A stretch of DNA of 64,000 nucleotides from Lachnospiraceae bacterium UBA1818 (GTDB lineage Bacteria; Bacillota; Clostridia; Lachnospirales; Lachnospiraceae), in assembly GCA_904419285.1 (NCBI GenBank), contig CAJFQZ010000009.1, positions 1 to 64,000 on the forward strand, given 5' to 3'. A program made the position numbers and the translations under genes. Under the pieces are notes generated by a model, which saw only the letters and a program-made list of their open reading frames with translations, ran no database searches and had not been told where the DNA came from. Shown one piece after another: positions 8,133-16,056 of the stretch (the first letter of the stretch is position 1; each line of letters begins with the position of its first letter).

Positions 8133-8161
8133 GGGACAGACCCTTCACAGGGGGCTGTCCC
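8133..8161 (+). terminator. Hairpin after pyrE unit
   Basis: GGGACAG (8133-8139) pairs with CTGTCCC (8155-8161); an inner CCCT-tcac-AGGG adds stability. The tail ATCTTCAT is T-poor, so termination strength is uncertain. Confidence 0.6.
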
Positions 8162-8196
8162 ATCTTCATAGGAACATCCTTTCGGCAGGGACGTTC

Positions 8197-8225
8197 TATC
8201 AGATGGAGGAAGCCTCCATCTGATA
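8197..8225 (+). repeat. Perfect 13-bp inverted repeat in the pyrE-VanZ gap
   Basis: TATCAGATGGAGG (8197-8209), AAG, CCTCCATCTGATA (8213-8225). It has no T-run and lies in a 235-bp gap (8126-8360) with no other recognised element. It may be an intergenic palindromic repeat or a leader RNA structure. Confidence 0.75.
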
Positions 8226-8360
8226 AACGCTTTGCGGGGATGCGCAGGGATTCAGAGAAACATCGTATCGGATGATGCCGACCCGAATCCTGCGCCAGGA
8301 CTCGGGAGTGAGTCTTGCATATGCTGTAAAGATTCGTGAGATTTGTGAAGGGGTATTGAT

Positions 8361-8837
8361 TTGAGCAAAAAACAGGAGAAAAAGGTCAGGACTTTGGGGA
8401 AGGTCCTGTTTGTGTTATATATCGGGTTCCTGATCTATTTCCTTTTTCTGTCGGACTGGTACGGCAGGGAAGGGGTGATGGATGAGTACCGCTACAATCT
8501 GGAACTTTTTAAGGAAATCAGAAGGTTTATCGTATATCGTGAACAGCTTGGAGCGTTCGCGGTATTTTCCAATCTTTTCGGTAATATTCTCATATTTGTG
8601 CCGTTTGGTTTTTTTATCGCCATGGCGAGTTCGTCTAGAAGCTTTTTCAAGGCATTATTCAACAGCCTGGGACTGAGCCTGTGTGTGGAGATCCTGCAGC
8701 TGGTGACCAGAGTGGGGAGCTTTGATGTGGACGATATACTGCTGAATACCATCGGCGGCATGCTTGGCTACATCGTATTTATGATATGTAATCTGATAAG
8801 GAGAAAATGTTATGTTCGGAAACGGAAAAGACGCTGA
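8361..8837 (+). CDS. VanZ family membrane protein
   Basis: 158 residues, starting at TTG (8361) seven bases after GAAGGGG; no better start exists in frame. There are four predicted membrane helices (KVLFVLYIGFLIYFLFL, NLFGNILIFVPFGFFIAM, SLGLSLCVEILQLVTR, LLNTIGGMLGYIVFMI). The NIxxFxPxG and E-x-x-Q-x-x-x-x-x-x-G-x-x-D-x-x-D patterns (NILIFVPFG; EILQLVTRVGSFDVDD) are the VanZ signature. VanZ proteins give low-level teicoplanin or lipoglycopeptide tolerance in some bacteria, but the normal role of chromosomal members is unknown. Its 3' end overlaps the next gene by 26 bases. Confidence 0.88.
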   Translation: MSKKQEKKVRTLGKVLFVLYIGFLIYFLFLSDWYGREGVMDEYRYNLELFKEIRRFIVYREQLGAFAVFSNLFGNILIFVPFGFFIAMASSSRSFFKALFNSLGLSLCVEILQLVTRVGSFDVDDILLNTIGGMLGYIVFMICNLIRRKCYVRKRKRR

Positions 8838-9183
8838 AGACAGACAGAAACAGAAGGAACGTAAAAAAAGAGGAACGAGAAAATACGGACAGGCGAAATA
8901 TAAGCATTCTCATATGGGGATCGTTTCATGCAGCTGCGCGGGAGCCGCGCTGGTCCTGCTGGCGGGATGCATTCTGTATGCCTATCTTGCGCGGGGCGCA
9001 GCGGCAGGGATCGTCGGCGGGATCGCCATCGTGTCCCTGATCCTCTCGATCCTGGGGATCAGAGCGGCAGCCAAGGGATTCAGGGAGAGGGAGAGAAATT
9101 ATCTGACCTGTAAGATCGGACTTCCGGGCAGTGCGCTGGTCCTTCTCCTGTTCCTTGTGATCTTTATAGGAGGACTGAGATGA
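8812..9183 (+). CDS. Small membrane protein, DUF6142-like
   Basis: 123 residues. A basic N-terminus (residues 1-35, with many K and R) is followed by three hydrophobic segments (SCSCAGAALVLLAGCILYAY, GIVGGIAIVSLILSILGI, GLPGSALVLLLFLVIFIGG). It resembles short Lachnospiraceae membrane proteins grouped as DUF6142; the assignment is from memory and moderate. It overlaps VanZ at the 5' end and the aminopeptidase start at the 3' end (ATGA), so the three are probably translated together. Confidence 0.75.
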   Translation: MFGNGKDAEDRQKQKERKKRGTRKYGQAKYKHSHMGIVSCSCAGAALVLLAGCILYAYLARGAAAGIVGGIAIVSLILSILGIRAAAKGFRERERNYLTCKIGLPGSALVLLLFLVIFIGGLR

Positions 9184-11276
9184 TGAGCAGAAAAGAGATA
9201 CAGAGAGAAAAAAATGAACAGTGTGCCGAGCGCCATGCCCTGGCTGTTGACAGGCTGAGAAGCATGGTCTCGGAGGAGACCGCGGCGGAGAAATACCGCC
9301 CGTTTTTTCAGGATACGGCAATCTTTCTTCTGGAGCTTGAGAATGTGAGGAGAAAGATCAGTGAAGGGATTTGGGAGAGCTATACTCTGGAACAGATGCA
9401 GAGCCTGAACGAGATCCTCTACAGCGATATTCTGGGAGACCACTATGAAAAAAGCTATGCCAATCCTGCATTTGCAGCAGAGAAGTTCGGAAAAGAGATA
9501 GGCCAGTTGCTCAGCTGTCTCTATGCGGAGATGCGGTCGGGAATCCCCTATGCATTTGAGGAGCGGTCGGACTATCTGACGATCCTGTATGAACTTTTTA
9601 TCGAAGTCTACAACTGTTTTGAGGAGAACGCAGAGCCTGCTCCGAAAGAGATCCGGGATATTATCTACTGGTATGCCAGTGATTACTGTGACGTGTTCCT
9701 GGCGGACCGGATCGAGGAGCAGATCGATCCGGAGTACTCCTTTGCGGCGGATATTATCGAGAATGCAGATCTGGACAGCGACAGATATCTCTATCGTTTC
9801 GGTGAATATATCACGGAGAATGAACTGGGTACAGCGAGGCATTTAAGAAGCCTGCCGGAGGAGACGATCCGGAAGATGGCGGACGTGTATACGGAAGGAT
9901 ACAGGATCGGATTCATTAACACCGGGAAAGACCTGTCGAAGAAATCTGTTGTGAACATCCGGTATACACTGGGATTCGAGAGAGTCGTGCGAGCTGCCAT
10001 TGACAATTTCAGAAAAATGGGGCTGGAGCCCACGATCTACCGGGCGGCGTCCAGCGTGATCACGAAAAAGGAACATCACAAGATCGGTTATCATGGAGCG
10101 TCTGCCAGCTGGCAGTATGAGTATGACCACCGACAGGACCAGGCACTGTTTATGGATAAACGGTATATTGAGCGGAAACTGGAGGTTACCCGCACAGTAT
10201 ATGAGAAAAACAGAGAACTTGCGGCACAGTTTGCCGGACCGGCTGTCATCGAGACGTTCGGTGAAACTCCGTTTTCTCCGGAGGCAGATCCGGATGCGCC
10301 TGCATACAGCAGTGAACAGAGAGAACTGGCACTTCTGTATGACAGCAGAGCCGGGCAGATGACAAATGAATATATCAGGGGCGATGAGAGAAGCTTCACG
10401 ATCATCGCTTACCCGGTGCCGGAGATCGGAGACAAATATCCGGAGATCTTTGACGAGGTCATCCGTATCAATACGCTGGACGCGAAGCTTTATGAGAAGG
10501 TTCAGCAGACGATGATCGACGCCCTGGATCAGGGAGAGTATGTGCATGTGACCGGCCGTGGCGGGAATGAGACTGATATCCGTGTACAGCTCTGCAGTCT
10601 GAACGATCCTGAGAAGGAGACGAAGTTCGAGAACTGTGTTGCGGATGTGAATATCCCGGTGGGAGAGGTGTTTACTTCCCCGGTGCTGGAGGGGACGGAC
10701 GGAGTGCTCCATGTGAGCCGCGTTTTCCTGGACGGGCTGGAGTACAGAGATCTGAAGATCACATTTCAGGATGGAAAGATCACGGATTATACCTGTGCGA
10801 ATTTTGAGAGCGAGGCGGAAAACCGAAGATATATCTACGACAATGTGCTCAAGAACCATGAGACTCTGCCCCTTGGAGAGTTCGCCATCGGCACTAATAC
10901 GACTGCCTATGTGGCGGCGAGAAAATACGGCATCGAGGATAAGATGCCTATCCTGATTGCGGAGAAGACGGGGCCGCATTTTGCCGTGGGCGACACCTGC
11001 TATTCCTGGAGCGAGGATATCCGTGTCTATAATCCCGGCGGGAAGGAGATCATTGCGAAAGATAATTCTGTGTCGATCCTGAGAAAAGAGGATGTGTCAA
11101 AGGCGTATTTTAACTGTCATACAGATATAACTATACCTTATGAAGAATTAGAAGAAATAAGTGTAGTGACAAAAGAAGGCAAAAACATTATACTATTAAA
11201 GAACGGAAGATTTGTACTGCCGGGAACTGAAATTTTGAACGAACCACTTAAGGAGGAAATGAAATGCCAAAAGTAG
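9180..11276 (+). CDS. M29-type metalloaminopeptidase
   Basis: 698 residues. The C-terminal 300 residues match the M29 (AmpS/AmpT/PepS) aminopeptidase family, cytosolic enzymes that remove N-terminal residues from peptides. Candidate metal ligands are in order: E496 (PVGEVFTSP), E567 (LGEFAIGTN), H600 (GPHFAVGD), and H647-x-D649 (CHTD). The N-terminal ~270 residues are an extra domain longer than in classical AmpT, as in Clostridia. The start follows AGGAGG. The last ~170 bases are AT-rich compared with the rest and contain a promoter-like pair for the pur genes. It overlaps purE by 13 bases. Confidence 0.85.
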   Translation: MMSRKEIQREKNEQCAERHALAVDRLRSMVSEETAAEKYRPFFQDTAIFLLELENVRRKISEGIWESYTLEQMQSLNEILYSDILGDHYEKSYANPAFAAEKFGKEIGQLLSCLYAEMRSGIPYAFEERSDYLTILYELFIEVYNCFEENAEPAPKEIRDIIYWYASDYCDVFLADRIEEQIDPEYSFAADIIENADLDSDRYLYRFGEYITENELGTARHLRSLPEETIRKMADVYTEGYRIGFINTGKDLSKKSVVNIRYTLGFERVVRAAIDNFRKMGLEPTIYRAASSVITKKEHHKIGYHGASASWQYEYDHRQDQALFMDKRYIERKLEVTRTVYEKNRELAAQFAGPAVIETFGETPFSPEADPDAPAYSSEQRELALLYDSRAGQMTNEYIRGDERSFTIIAYPVPEIGDKYPEIFDEVIRINTLDAKLYEKVQQTMIDALDQGEYVHVTGRGGNETDIRVQLCSLNDPEKETKFENCVADVNIPVGEVFTSPVLEGTDGVLHVSRVFLDGLEYRDLKITFQDGKITDYTCANFESEAENRRYIYDNVLKNHETLPLGEFAIGTNTTAYVAARKYGIEDKMPILIAEKTGPHFAVGDTCYSWSEDIRVYNPGGKEIIAKDNSVSILRKEDVSKAYFNCHTDITIPYEELEEISVVTKEGKNIILLKNGRFVLPGTEILNEPLKEEMKCQK
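11166..11194 (+). promoter_or_regulatory. Possible internal promoter for the pur genes
   Basis: GTGACA (11166-11171), 17 bases, TATACT (11189-11194), inside the AT-rich 3' end of the aminopeptidase gene, about 70 bases before purE. It would let purE-M-N-D be expressed apart from the peptidase. Confidence 0.5.
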
Positions 11277-11770
11277 GAATTGTAATGGGAAGTGATTCGG
11301 ATCTCAAAGTGATGAGCAAGGCTGCATCAATGCTTGAGAAATTCGGAATTGACTATGAGATGACGATCATCTCTGCACACCGCATGCCTGACGTGTTCTT
11401 CGACTGGGCAAAAGCTGCGGAGGGAAAAGGGATCAAAGTGATCATTGCAGGAGCAGGCATGGCGGCACACCTTCCGGGAATGTGTGCGGCTCTGTTCCCA
11501 ATGCCGGTGATCGGAGTGCCGATGTCAGGAAAGAACCTGGACGGTGTAGACGCACTTTATTCTATCGTACAGATGCCGCCTGGAATCCCGGTTGCCACAG
11601 TGGCGATCGACGGCGGAATGAATGCGGCGATCCTCGCGGCGAAGATCCTCGCTGTATCTGACGATGAGATCTTGAAGAAACTGAAAGATTATTCTGCTGA
11701 GATGAAGGATACAGTTCAGGCGAAAGCTGACAGACTGAAAGAAGTGGGATACGAAGAATATCTGAAATAA
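11264..11770 (+). CDS. purE: N5-carboxyaminoimidazole ribonucleotide mutase
   Basis: 168 residues, a class I PurE. It rearranges N5-CAIR to CAIR in de novo purine synthesis. The nucleotide-binding GSDSD (9-13), the catalytic SAHRMP (37-42) and GAGMAAHLPG are visible. AAGGAGG lies within the end of the preceding gene and the two frames overlap. purK is not next to it. purM, purN and purD follow in the same direction. Confidence 0.96.
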   Translation: MPKVGIVMGSDSDLKVMSKAASMLEKFGIDYEMTIISAHRMPDVFFDWAKAAEGKGIKVIIAGAGMAAHLPGMCAALFPMPVIGVPMSGKNLDGVDALYSIVQMPPGIPVATVAIDGGMNAAILAAKILAVSDDEILKKLKDYSAEMKDTVQAKADRLKEVGYEEYLK

Positions 11771-11878
11771 TCCCGGAAACAGCAGACAGCAGGCGGAGCG
11801 CCCTCAGAGCAGGGCGTCTGCGCCGTATCTCGGAAGAAGAACGGGAAGAAGCTGGAAAAATGAAAAGGAGATAACAGT

Positions 11879-12904
11879 ATGGATTATAAGAATGCAGGCG
11901 TTGATATTGAGGCCGGCTATAAATCAGTGGAACTTATGAAAGAGCACGTGAAGAAGACGATGCGCCCGGAGGTCCTGGGGGGACTGGGCGGATTCTCCGG
12001 AGCTTTTTCTCTGGCAAAGATCAAGGAGATGGAGGAACCAGTACTCCTGTCCGGAACGGACGGATGCGGTACGAAGGTGAAGCTGGCGATGATCCTTGAC
12101 AAACATGATACGATCGGTATCGATGCCGTCGCTATGTGTGTGAACGATATCGCGTGTGCAGGCGGAGAGCCGCTGTTCTTCCTTGACTATATTGCATGCG
12201 GAAAGAATGAGCCTGAGAAGATCGCTACGATCGTAAAGGGAGTGGCTGAGGGATGTCTGCAGTCAGGAGCAGCGCTTATCGGCGGAGAGACTGCGGAACA
12301 TCCGGGACTGATGGATGCGGAAGAATACGATCTGGCGGGCTTTGCAGTAGGCGTCTGTGACAAAAAGGATATGATCACAGGTGAAGATCTTAAACCTGGG
12401 GACGTGCTGATCGGTATGGCTTCCTCAGGTATCCACAGCAACGGATTTTCTCTTGTGAGAAAAGTATTTAATATGAAGAGAGAGGCCCTGGATACATACT
12501 ATGACAGTCTGGGATGTACTCTGGGCGAAGCACTTCTTGTACCTACAAGGATCTATGTGAAGGCGCTGAAGAGCATTAAGGATGCAGGCGTTGTGATCAA
12601 GGCGTGCAGCCATATCACGGGCGGCGGATTCTATGAAAACGTACCGCGTATGCTCAAAGAGGGAACTCACGCTGTGATTCGCAAGGACAGCTATCCGATC
12701 CCGCCGATCTTCCATATGCTTTCAGACGACGGAGACGTGGAAGAGCACATGATGTACAATACGTTCAACATGGGACTGGGAATGGTGCTCGCAGTAGATG
12801 AGAAGGATGTTGACGCTGCGATGGAGGCAATCCGCGCGGCAGGAGAAGCTCCGTACGTTGTCGGACAGATCGAGGCAGGAGAAAAGGGAGTGACCTTATG
12901 TTAA
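11879..12904 (+). CDS. purM: Phosphoribosylformylglycinamidine cyclo-ligase (AIR synthetase)
   Basis: 341 residues. It closes the imidazole ring of FGAM to AIR using ATP. Family features include LGGFSGAF near residue 36, GTDGCGTK, DIACAGGEPLFFLDY, GGETAEHPG and GGGFYENVPR. An AAGGAG site precedes the ATG. It overlaps purN by 7 bases, which implies coupled translation. Confidence 0.97.
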   Translation: MDYKNAGVDIEAGYKSVELMKEHVKKTMRPEVLGGLGGFSGAFSLAKIKEMEEPVLLSGTDGCGTKVKLAMILDKHDTIGIDAVAMCVNDIACAGGEPLFFLDYIACGKNEPEKIATIVKGVAEGCLQSGAALIGGETAEHPGLMDAEEYDLAGFAVGVCDKKDMITGEDLKPGDVLIGMASSGIHSNGFSLVRKVFNMKREALDTYYDSLGCTLGEALLVPTRIYVKALKSIKDAGVVIKACSHITGGGFYENVPRMLKEGTHAVIRKDSYPIPPIFHMLSDDGDVEEHMMYNTFNMGLGMVLAVDEKDVDAAMEAIRAAGEAPYVVGQIEAGEKGVTLC

Positions 12905-13524
12905 GGATCGTTGTGATGGTATCAGGCGGCGGTACGAATCTGCAGGCGATCATCGACGGAGTGAAGAACGGGACGATCACCAATACAGAGATCGCAGGCG
13001 TGATCAGCAATAACCGGAACGCTTACGCTCTGGAGAGAGCGGAAAAAAGCGGGATACCGAACAGATGTGTCTCACCGAAGGATTATGAGAGCCGGGAGAT
13101 ATTCAACGAGAAGCTTCTCGAGGCGGTGGACGAGTACAGTCCGGATCTGATTGTGCTCGCGGGATTCCTTGTCGTGATCCCGCCGGCCATGATCGAGCGT
13201 TACAGGAACCGGATGATCAATATCCATCCATCCCTGATACCTTCCTTCTGCGGGAAAGGGTACTACGGGCTGAAGGTCCATGAGGCGGCGCTCGAACGGG
13301 GAGTAAAAGTGGTCGGAGCTACAGTACATTTTGTGGATGAAGGGACAGACACAGGACCGATCATCCTGCAGAAGGCAGTTGAGACGCAGCAGGGAGATAC
13401 ACCGGAGGTGCTCCAGCGCAGAGTCATGGAGCAGGCGGAGTGGATCATCCTTCCGCGTGCGATCGACCTGATCGCCAACGGGAAAGTCCGTGTGGAAGGC
13501 CGCAGGACTGTGATAGAGGAATAG
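12898..13524 (+). CDS. purN: Phosphoribosylglycinamide formyltransferase
   Basis: 208 residues. It transfers a formyl group from 10-formyl-THF to GAR. The N-terminal SGGGTNLQA (9-17), the active-site NIHPSLIPSF (N108, H110) and the later HFVDEGTDTGP with the catalytic Asp are all present. The start overlaps the purM stop and its SD lies in purM. A hairpin separates it from purD. Confidence 0.96.
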   Translation: MLRIVVMVSGGGTNLQAIIDGVKNGTITNTEIAGVISNNRNAYALERAEKSGIPNRCVSPKDYESREIFNEKLLEAVDEYSPDLIVLAGFLVVIPPAMIERYRNRMINIHPSLIPSFCGKGYYGLKVHEAALERGVKVVGATVHFVDEGTDTGPIILQKAVETQQGDTPEVLQRRVMEQAEWIILPRAIDLIANGKVRVEGRRTVIEE

Positions 13525-13544
13525 TTTGGATAGACAAATGTGCG

Positions 13545-13571
13545 ATGCGTCTGTGGATCTCACAGGCGCAT
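13545..13571 (+). terminator. Hairpin between purN and purD
   Basis: 11-bp stem ATGCGTCTGTG (13545-13555) / CACAGGCGCAT (13561-13571) with one G-T pair and a 5-nt loop. The tail (TTCGCTT) is only weakly T-rich, so it may attenuate or protect mRNA instead of terminating. Confidence 0.5.
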
Positions 13572-13611
13572 TTCGCTTAAGAGTGAGAGCAGAAAAGAAA
13601 AGGAGGCAGTT

Positions 13612-14883
13612 ATGAAAGTACTGATAGTTGGAAGCGGCGGAAGAGAACATGCGATCGCGGCGAGCGTTGCGAAGAGCCCGAAGGCGGACAAGATCTACTG
13701 CGCGCCGGGCAATGCCGGAATCGCGGAGTATGCGGAGTGCGTGGACATCGGAGCCATGGAGTTCGACAAGCTGGCAGCATTTGCAAAGGAGAAAGAGATC
13801 AATCTCTGCATCGTCGGAATGGACGATCCTCTTGTGGGAGGTCTGGTTGACGTCCTGGAGGAGGCAGGGATCCGCACATTCGGTCCGAGAAAGAATGCAG
13901 CGATCCTGGAGGGATCCAAGGCGTTTTCCAAGGATCTGATGAAGAAGTACAATATACCGACAGCTGCCTATGAGAATTTTACGGATCCGGACAAAGCGCT
14001 CGCTTATCTGGAGACTGCGAAGTTCCCGATCGTGCTGAAGGCGGACGGTCTTGCTCTCGGAAAAGGCGTCCTGATCTGTAAGGATCTGGAAGAGGCAAAG
14101 GAAGGCGTCCGGACGATCATGCTGGACAAGAAGTTCGGTTCCGCGGGAAATGAGATGGTGATCGAGGAGTTCATGACAGGGCGCGAGGTGTCCGTTCTCT
14201 CCTTCGTGGATGGAAAGACGATCAAGACAATGACAAGCGCACAGGATCACAAGCGTGCGGGAGACGGAGATACCGGACTGAATACAGGCGGTATGGGAAC
14301 GTTCTCTCCGAGCCCGTTCTACACGAAAGAAGTGGAAGAATTCTGTGAGAAATATATCTACCAGCCGACCGTGGACGCCATGGCGGCAGAGGGGCGTCCG
14401 TTCAAGGGCGTGATCTTCTTCGGGCTGATGCTGACTGCCGATGGACCGAAGGTGCTTGAATACAATGCGCGCTTCGGAGACCCGGAGGCGCAGGTCGTGC
14501 TCCCGCGCATGAAGAACGATATCATCGACGTTGCAGAGGCATGCATCGACGGCACACTGGATCAGATCGACCTGCAGTTCGAGGACAACGCGGCTGTCTG
14601 CGTCGTTCTCGCATCAGAAGGCTATCCGGTGAAATACGATAAAGGTTTCCCAATCTCCGGGCTGGACGAGTTCAAGAAGCATGAGGGATACTACTGCTTC
14701 CATGCAGGAACAAAATTTGACGGAGATGAGATCGTCACAAACGGCGGGCGCGTGCTCGGCGTGACGGCGAAAGGAAAAGATCTGAAGGAGGCTCGCGCGA
14801 ACGCTTATGCGGCGACAGAGTGGGTGCAGTTCAAGAATAAATATATGAGGCACGACATCGGAAAAGCAATTGATGAAGCTTAA
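13612..14883 (+). CDS. purD: Phosphoribosylamine-glycine ligase
   Basis: 423 residues, ATP-grasp enzyme that makes GAR from phosphoribosylamine and glycine. GSGGREHAIA is at 7-16, followed by the ATP-grasp core (ADGLALGKGV, GREVSVLSFVDG, DHKRAGDGDTGLNTGGMG, EYNARFGDPEAQ). The ATG at 13612 is chosen because it follows AGGAGG and begins the typical MKVLIVGSGG; the in-frame upstream stretch runs through the hairpin. It is the last gene of the pur cluster. Confidence 0.97.
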   Translation: MKVLIVGSGGREHAIAASVAKSPKADKIYCAPGNAGIAEYAECVDIGAMEFDKLAAFAKEKEINLCIVGMDDPLVGGLVDVLEEAGIRTFGPRKNAAILEGSKAFSKDLMKKYNIPTAAYENFTDPDKALAYLETAKFPIVLKADGLALGKGVLICKDLEEAKEGVRTIMLDKKFGSAGNEMVIEEFMTGREVSVLSFVDGKTIKTMTSAQDHKRAGDGDTGLNTGGMGTFSPSPFYTKEVEEFCEKYIYQPTVDAMAAEGRPFKGVIFFGLMLTADGPKVLEYNARFGDPEAQVVLPRMKNDIIDVAEACIDGTLDQIDLQFEDNAAVCVVLASEGYPVKYDKGFPISGLDEFKKHEGYYCFHAGTKFDGDEIVTNGGRVLGVTAKGKDLKEARANAYAATEWVQFKNKYMRHDIGKAIDEA

Positions 14884-14921
14884 AATGATATAGTATATCC
14901 TGGTGGACGAAAAAGAGTCCG

Positions 14922-15026
14922 ATGGTCGATTGTTTTATGATGGGGCATTCTGGGAGTGACGGGAAGTTCTATCTGGAATTTGGCAGAAAGCAGATGGAAC
15001 TGCCGGAGAAATACTTCTGGAGATAA
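14922..15026 (+). CDS. Possible 34-residue ORF inside the left arm of a large inverted repeat
   Basis: Reads MVDCFMMGHSGSD then GKFYLEFGRKQMELPEKYF and WR-stop. The inverted right arm, read on the other strand, gives the similar KIFRKPMKLPEKYSF. This suggests that both arms derive from one coding-like sequence. The SD is weak and no family is recognised. It may be a decayed gene fragment and not a functional gene. Confidence 0.25.
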   Translation: MVDCFMMGHSGSDGKFYLEFGRKQMELPEKYFWR

Positions 15027-15265
15027 GAGCAGGGCGGTTCAGGTGACTAGAATAATCTGCTAGAAAGACTTAAGGAAGCGGCGTTCCGCGTTAAGGTCTG
15101 CAATAAGATTTGTCCGAACGAAGTGAGTTTCTTATTGCAGACCTTGTTTTTAGCGGAATGCCGCTTCTTTAAGGATTTCTCAGATTATGGGACGGAATCT
15201 GAACCGCCCTGCTCTTATCGAAAATGAATATTTTTCTGGCAGTTTCATCGGCTTTCGGAAAATTT
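14975..15265. repeat. ~290-nt imperfect inverted repeat after purD
   Basis: This fills the gap between two convergent genes (14884-15297). Nested arms: 15022-15042 with 15199-15219 (21 bp perfect, GATAAGAGCAGGGCGGTTCAG), 15076-15090 with 15153-15167 (one G-T pair), and 15093-15107 with 15131-15145 (15 bp perfect); similarity continues outward to about 14975 and 15265. The centre is near 15119. It could be a palindromic mobile element, two inverted copies of one element, or a structured RNA. Confidence 0.85.
15093..15151 (+). terminator. Terminator-like core of the large inverted repeat
   Basis: 15-bp perfect stem AAGGTCTGCAATAAG (15093-15107) / CTTATTGCAGACCTT (15131-15145), 23-nt loop, then GTTTTTA. 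It probably ends the pur transcript. Confidence 0.7.
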
Positions 15266-15297
15266 TGCCAGTAGTAATTCACAGTGTCTCCTAGAAT

Positions 15298-15897
15298 TCA
15301 CTTCCCCTGATTTTCACTGTATACTTCGAAGGATTTCTCCATCTTTTCCAGTATGTCTGAATACTGCCGGAAGGCATTTTTCATTTCCAGTTCATTGAAG
15401 GGCTGGTTCTTATAGCAGATCCGGTGTTCCATGGCAGCCCAGAAGTCCATGGAGATGGTCCGGAACTGGATTTCCACAGGATAATATTCCATTGTATCCA
15501 TATAGTAGATCGGCACGCCGACGATCAGATGATAGCTGCGGTATCCGTTGGGCTTGGGATTCGTTATGTAGTCCTTTTCCTTGATCAGGATCAGGTCGGA
15601 CTGTTTTTTGAGAGCATTCTTAAGATGCCGGATATCCTGCTCAAAGAAACAGACGACGCGGACTCCGGCAATATCCTGTAGCAGGCTCTTGGCGTCGCGG
15701 ACGCTTCCGTTTGAGTGCTTGCGCTGAAGTTTCTTTTCAATGCTTTCTTTTGTCTTGATGCGGCTGGTTATGCTGTGTATCGGCTTGATCTCATCCTTGT
15801 CATAGACCTGATGGTTCAGGATATCCAGACGCGTCAGGATCAGGTTCATGGCGTCTGTATACGGACGGATCAGTGAATGATACTGCTCATTTGTCAT
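15298..15897 (-). CDS. Small alarmone synthetase (RelA/SpoT domain)
   Basis: 199 residues, a single RelA_SpoT synthetase domain without hydrolase, TGS or ACT domains, like RelQ/YjbM. It makes (p)ppGpp or related alarmones from ATP and GTP/GDP. Motifs: HSITSRIKTKESIEKK, LQDIAGVRVVC, PNGYRSYH and VEIQFRT. The start at 15897 follows GGGAG at slightly long spacing (11 bases). The gene is divergent from a Crp/Fnr regulator. Function from family is well supported; the exact nucleotide product is not known. Confidence 0.9.
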   Translation of the reverse strand: MTNEQYHSLIRPYTDAMNLILTRLDILNHQVYDKDEIKPIHSITSRIKTKESIEKKLQRKHSNGSVRDAKSLLQDIAGVRVVCFFEQDIRHLKNALKKQSDLILIKEKDYITNPKPNGYRSYHLIVGVPIYYMDTMEYYPVEIQFRTISMDFWAAMEHRICYKNQPFNELEMKNAFRQYSDILEKMEKSFEVYSENQGK

Positions 15898-15997
15898 TTT
15901 ATATCATACTCCCTTTCATGTTCACGGAACAGTTTAGAAGAGGAATGTGACAATTCCGTGCATAGATTCTTATGATTTTATAAAGTTTCAGCTCCGC

Positions 15998-16026
15998 TTT
16001 ACTTGCGTGGAAGCATCCGATATAAT
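15998..16026 (+). promoter_or_regulatory. Predicted promoter for Crp/Fnr regulator
   Basis: TTTACT (15998-16003), 17 bases, consensus TATAAT (16021-16026). The expected transcript start (~16033) lies after the GTG at 16030 and supports translation from the ATG at 16057. Confidence 0.75.
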
Positions 16027-16056
16027 TGAGTGAAGAAAAGAAAGGCGGGCGTGACG

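Noticed and set aside
9843-10979. 378-codon open frame on the - strand
   Set aside because: Antisense to the M29 aminopeptidase; its sequence is low in structure and no SD fits.
13072-14250. 392-codon open frame on the - strand
   Set aside because: It crosses purN, the hairpin and purD on the opposite strand; no domain is seen and both + strand genes are certain.
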